From Elusimicrobia bacterium CG03_land_8_20_14_0_80_50_18 (GTDB taxonomy: Bacteria; CG03), in contig PEUP01000048.1 in assembly GCA_002780705.1 (NCBI GenBank), positions 1 to 15,567 of the forward strand: 15,567 nt of DNA, read 5' to 3'. Below, in pieces: positions 13,658-15,567 of this stretch. The notes beneath the pieces are model-generated. The model was not told the DNA's origin. It did no database searches and saw only the letters and a program-made list of their open reading frames with translations. Within the stretch, counting starts at the first letter, position 1, and each line of letters starts with the position of its first letter. The translations under genes were made by a program, and so were the position numbers.

Positions 13658-14017
13658 TTATTCTTGCAAGTTTTCTGTCTGCTCTTTGAATTGGAGATAC
13701 TTTCGTAACGCTGAAATTGCGCTTCGGCTTATGGCGTAACTATATTTCAGAGCCAATACTTTCATAAGCTTCACATACAATGGCGCATGTGTCTCTCCTG
13801 GAATAAGTTCCGACCTTTTGGCATTGAATGGCCCTGCCCCTAAGTGCCCGTATATATATTCCAGCCATTCCTTGTATTTTCTAACCATATGCTTCTGCGT
13901 TTTCGCGGTTAATACATGCCTTTGAAGATACTCCTCAAATGCTTTCCAATTAATTTCGTTTTCAAACTCCCTGTCGCTTGGATTATCATTTCTTAAAATA
14001 ATCTTCAACTGCTTCAT
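13658..14017 (-). CDS. Tyrosine-recombinase N-terminal (SAM-like) domain protein, probably truncated
   Basis: The 119-residue helical product resembles the core-binding (SAM-like) domain of phage-type integrases. It has WKAFEEYLQRHVLTAKTQKHMVRKYKEWLEYIYG (25-58), then a second part ending in YSYAISRSAISALRKYLQFKEQ (92-113), like the 'sti-r-lsalr-fy' end of such domains. The catalytic domain with the Arg...HxxR...Tyr residues is absent and was not found in the 190 bp downstream in any minus-strand frame. It is therefore a fragment or a stand-alone DNA-binding domain. It follows the transposase gene by 59 bp on the same strand, so it may be an accessory gene of that element. The assignment rests on pattern only. 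Confidence 0.45.
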   Translation of the reverse strand: MKQLKIILRNDNPSDREFENEINWKAFEEYLQRHVLTAKTQKHMVRKYKEWLEYIYGHLGAGPFNAKRSELIPGETHAPLYVKLMKVLALKYSYAISRSAISALRKYLQFKEQTENLQE

Positions 14018-14044
14018 AAGTTACCTGAAGTTTTGCCATAAGGA

Positions 14045-14056
14045 TTTTTTAAAAAA
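14045..14056. repeat. AT palindrome TTTTTTAAAAAA flanked by GGA and CC
   Basis: A 12-bp perfect palindrome sits 20 bp past the transposase stop. It could serve as a weak bidirectional terminator or be part of an element end, but it has no GC stem and neither role is certain. Confidence 0.3.
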
Positions 14057-14076
14057 CCAGCCGCCATTTCCGCTAT

Positions 14077-15567
14077 TCACTTTAAGTCGTAATCCTTCTT
14101 GAATTTTTCGGGGTTAATACTCCAAAATTCATCGGGTGGTTTACCAAGTAGGAGCAGCAATTCTTCTATATCAAAAATGCCGTAATAATCACCTGAGACA
14201 ATCACAATTTTGTTCCTTGTCTCCGCCAAGGTTTGCAGACGGAACCGGCGAATGCCCGTTTCGGTCAGACGCTCACCTATGTCGGTTCTGTAGGCATTCG
14301 TCATGTTGTACATGCACAGGGTCAGTATGGCGTGGCTGGTCACTCCGTTCCTTGTCTTCTTCTGAACTTTGTTAATCAGCCAGCCCTGTTTGAGTTCTCT
14401 GAAAGTCTCATTTTCAATCAAACTTCTCAGGTCATACTTGTCAATAATCTGTAATGGCCGGTTGACCTGAAGAGTCGTTAAAAACACTTTCTCTTTTCCC
14501 CGCGGATACTCTTTGCCGTCCCATTCGGTAACCATCACGGCATTTATCTTGTTGCCCTTAAAATCTTTGCTGAATTTATCTTTTTGATTGTGTTCCGCGT
14601 CGCCATACTGGTCGTACGAGGTCAGCCCCTTAATCCCAATAACGCTTATATCTTTCCTCGCGGCCCTGTAAATCTTCCCCTTTATTTCCGTGTCTCTAAG
14701 GCCTCTGGCGTTAGCCGTTATCCTCATATCCGTTTTTAGCGGAATGATAAAATCAATCCCGAGATTGTGTTTTATCTTCCACAAAATTATCCCGTCAATA
14801 AATCCTCTGTCTATCAACAGCAGTTTTATTTTATCTTTTCCGATGTTTTTTATCGCCTGCTCAAGCAGTTTTAATGTGTATTCCCTCGCATCCTCGTTAA
14901 TCTTTATTATTTTCGCAGCCACTATTTGCCTGCTCTTAACCCCTCTTATCGCCAGCAGCTTAAATCCGTATGTCGTAACCGGGATCTCAACTATTCCGTT
15001 TTCCTTTGTCAGCCTTTTTTCCATAACCGTTTTTTTGCCGCGCCCTTTGCACTTCTCCGTCGTCTCTAACGGCGTGTCGTCCATAATACAATCACTGTCT
15101 TTGATAAATCCTCTTTTCGCCAGTATTTTTATTCCCGCATTCAGGACATTTTCCATCTCGGCCGGTTTATACCTGTCCAGCGCATCCGCCAGCGTATCTT
15201 TATGCATCGGCTTGTTCGCCTTGCCTTTTCCCCTCTTGCAATGCCCGTTCTTTATCTGCTCAGCAGTAAATCCTATCAGCGTCATCAGCCCGACATCTCC
15301 GAACAAAAGCTGCGGAACCTGATTCATGCTGCTTATTCCCAAAAGCACCTTGACCTCGTATGTTAAAAGCAGTTTCGCCATCGTTATTAACTTTCGCTCA
15401 TAACCCTGTCCGTCAACATCAAGCACTGTCAAAAACCCTGCCTCTTTCAAAAAAATTATAAACTTATCCAGGAATCCCCATCCCGCCACCTTCACAAACC
15501 TGTAATCGCCGCCTATTACTTTTTTAGCTACTTCCTTCTGATTCCTCGTCAGACAATGCCATCTTAT
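14077..15567 (-). CDS. DDE transposase, IS4-type signature, 5' end beyond the window
   Basis: The frame stays open to the right edge, so the true start is outside. Within the window 496 codons are seen; a GTG at 15495 is only an internal possibility. Numbering from that GTG, the catalytic residues are likely Asp139 or Asp140 (CIMDDTPLETT), Asp229 (LLLIDRGFIDG) and Glu361 (YDLRSLIENETFRELK). The last matches the IS4-family Y-(2)-R-(3)-E signature, with the following Lys one residue late. A basic stretch after the first Asp (KCKGRGKK) is typical of DNA contact. No disabling stop or frameshift is visible, so the enzyme may be active. Terminal inverted repeats could not be defined because at least one element end is outside the window. 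Confidence 0.8.
   Translation of the reverse strand: MRWHCLTRNQKEVAKKVIGGDYRFVKVAGWGFLDKFIIFLKEAGFLTVLDVDGQGYERKLITMAKLLLTYEVKVLLGISSMNQVPQLLFGDVGLMTLIGFTAEQIKNGHCKRGKGKANKPMHKDTLADALDRYKPAEMENVLNAGIKILAKRGFIKDSDCIMDDTPLETTEKCKGRGKKTVMEKRLTKENGIVEIPVTTYGFKLLAIRGVKSRQIVAAKIIKINEDAREYTLKLLEQAIKNIGKDKIKLLLIDRGFIDGIILWKIKHNLGIDFIIPLKTDMRITANARGLRDTEIKGKIYRAARKDISVIGIKGLTSYDQYGDAEHNQKDKFSKDFKGNKINAVMVTEWDGKEYPRGKEKVFLTTLQVNRPLQIIDKYDLRSLIENETFRELKQGWLINKVQKKTRNGVTSHAILTLCMYNMTNAYRTDIGERLTETGIRRFRLQTLAETRNKIVIVSGDYYGIFDIEELLLLLGKPPDEFWSINPEKFKKDYDLK

Noticed and set aside
14690..15322. Plus-strand open frame of 210 codons, hydrophobic and Ser-rich
   Set aside because: It is the antisense of the transposase gene, whose Lys/Ile-rich codons give hydrophobic shadows; no ribosome binding site or family pattern.

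Overview
All convincing genes lie on the minus strand, so the window reads right to left. It looks like the chromosome of an uncultivated, moderate-GC bacterium, plausibly a Gram-negative candidate phylum such as Elusimicrobiota or Omnitrophota. That placement is a weak inference from bacterial-type ProRS, a PASTA protein beside rpe, a TPR/DUF3857 transglutaminase, and many short palindromic repeats, some inside genes. No rRNA or tRNA gene was seen.

Right end (about 13.46-15.57 kb): mobile-element DNA. A DDE transposase with an IS4-type signature enters from beyond the right edge. It is followed by a 119-codon frame resembling the N-terminal SAM-like domain of a tyrosine recombinase with no catalytic domain, then short unassigned open frames.

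Middle (about 11.0-13.47 kb): a two-gene membrane cassette, DUF2157 protein plus GDYXXLXY protein, coupled by an ATGA overlap. It is bracketed by direct repeats of 121 and 116 bp. Each repeat holds the same strong sigma70-type promoter and the first 11 codons of proS. The left copy is the real start of proS. The right copy has become the promoter and a 15-codon leader whose stop overlaps the DUF2157 start. This is the most unusual structure in the window.

Main operon (about 1.93-11.03 kb): proS, TPR/DUF3857/transglutaminase protein, polytopic membrane protein, a 55-codon small ORF, lepB, trpE, trpG, a three-PASTA membrane protein and rpe. Most genes overlap or sit within a few bases of each other; the largest gap is 37 bp, between trpE and trpG. 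The operon mixes translation, protein export, envelope, tryptophan/chorismate and pentose-phosphate functions. The proS promoter probably yields a nearly leaderless mRNA.

Left end (1-1.79 kb): a Phd/YefM-RelE type II toxin-antitoxin pair with a consensus promoter and an apparent operator, a SixA-type histidine phosphatase, and a membrane-anchored protein running off the left edge. In that last gene the signal-anchor frame joins the body frame only through a -1 shift, exactly at a TTTCCCC slippery heptamer.

There is no gene-free stretch longer than about 250 bp. The gaps hold promoters, hairpin repeats and AT-rich spacer, and are listed.
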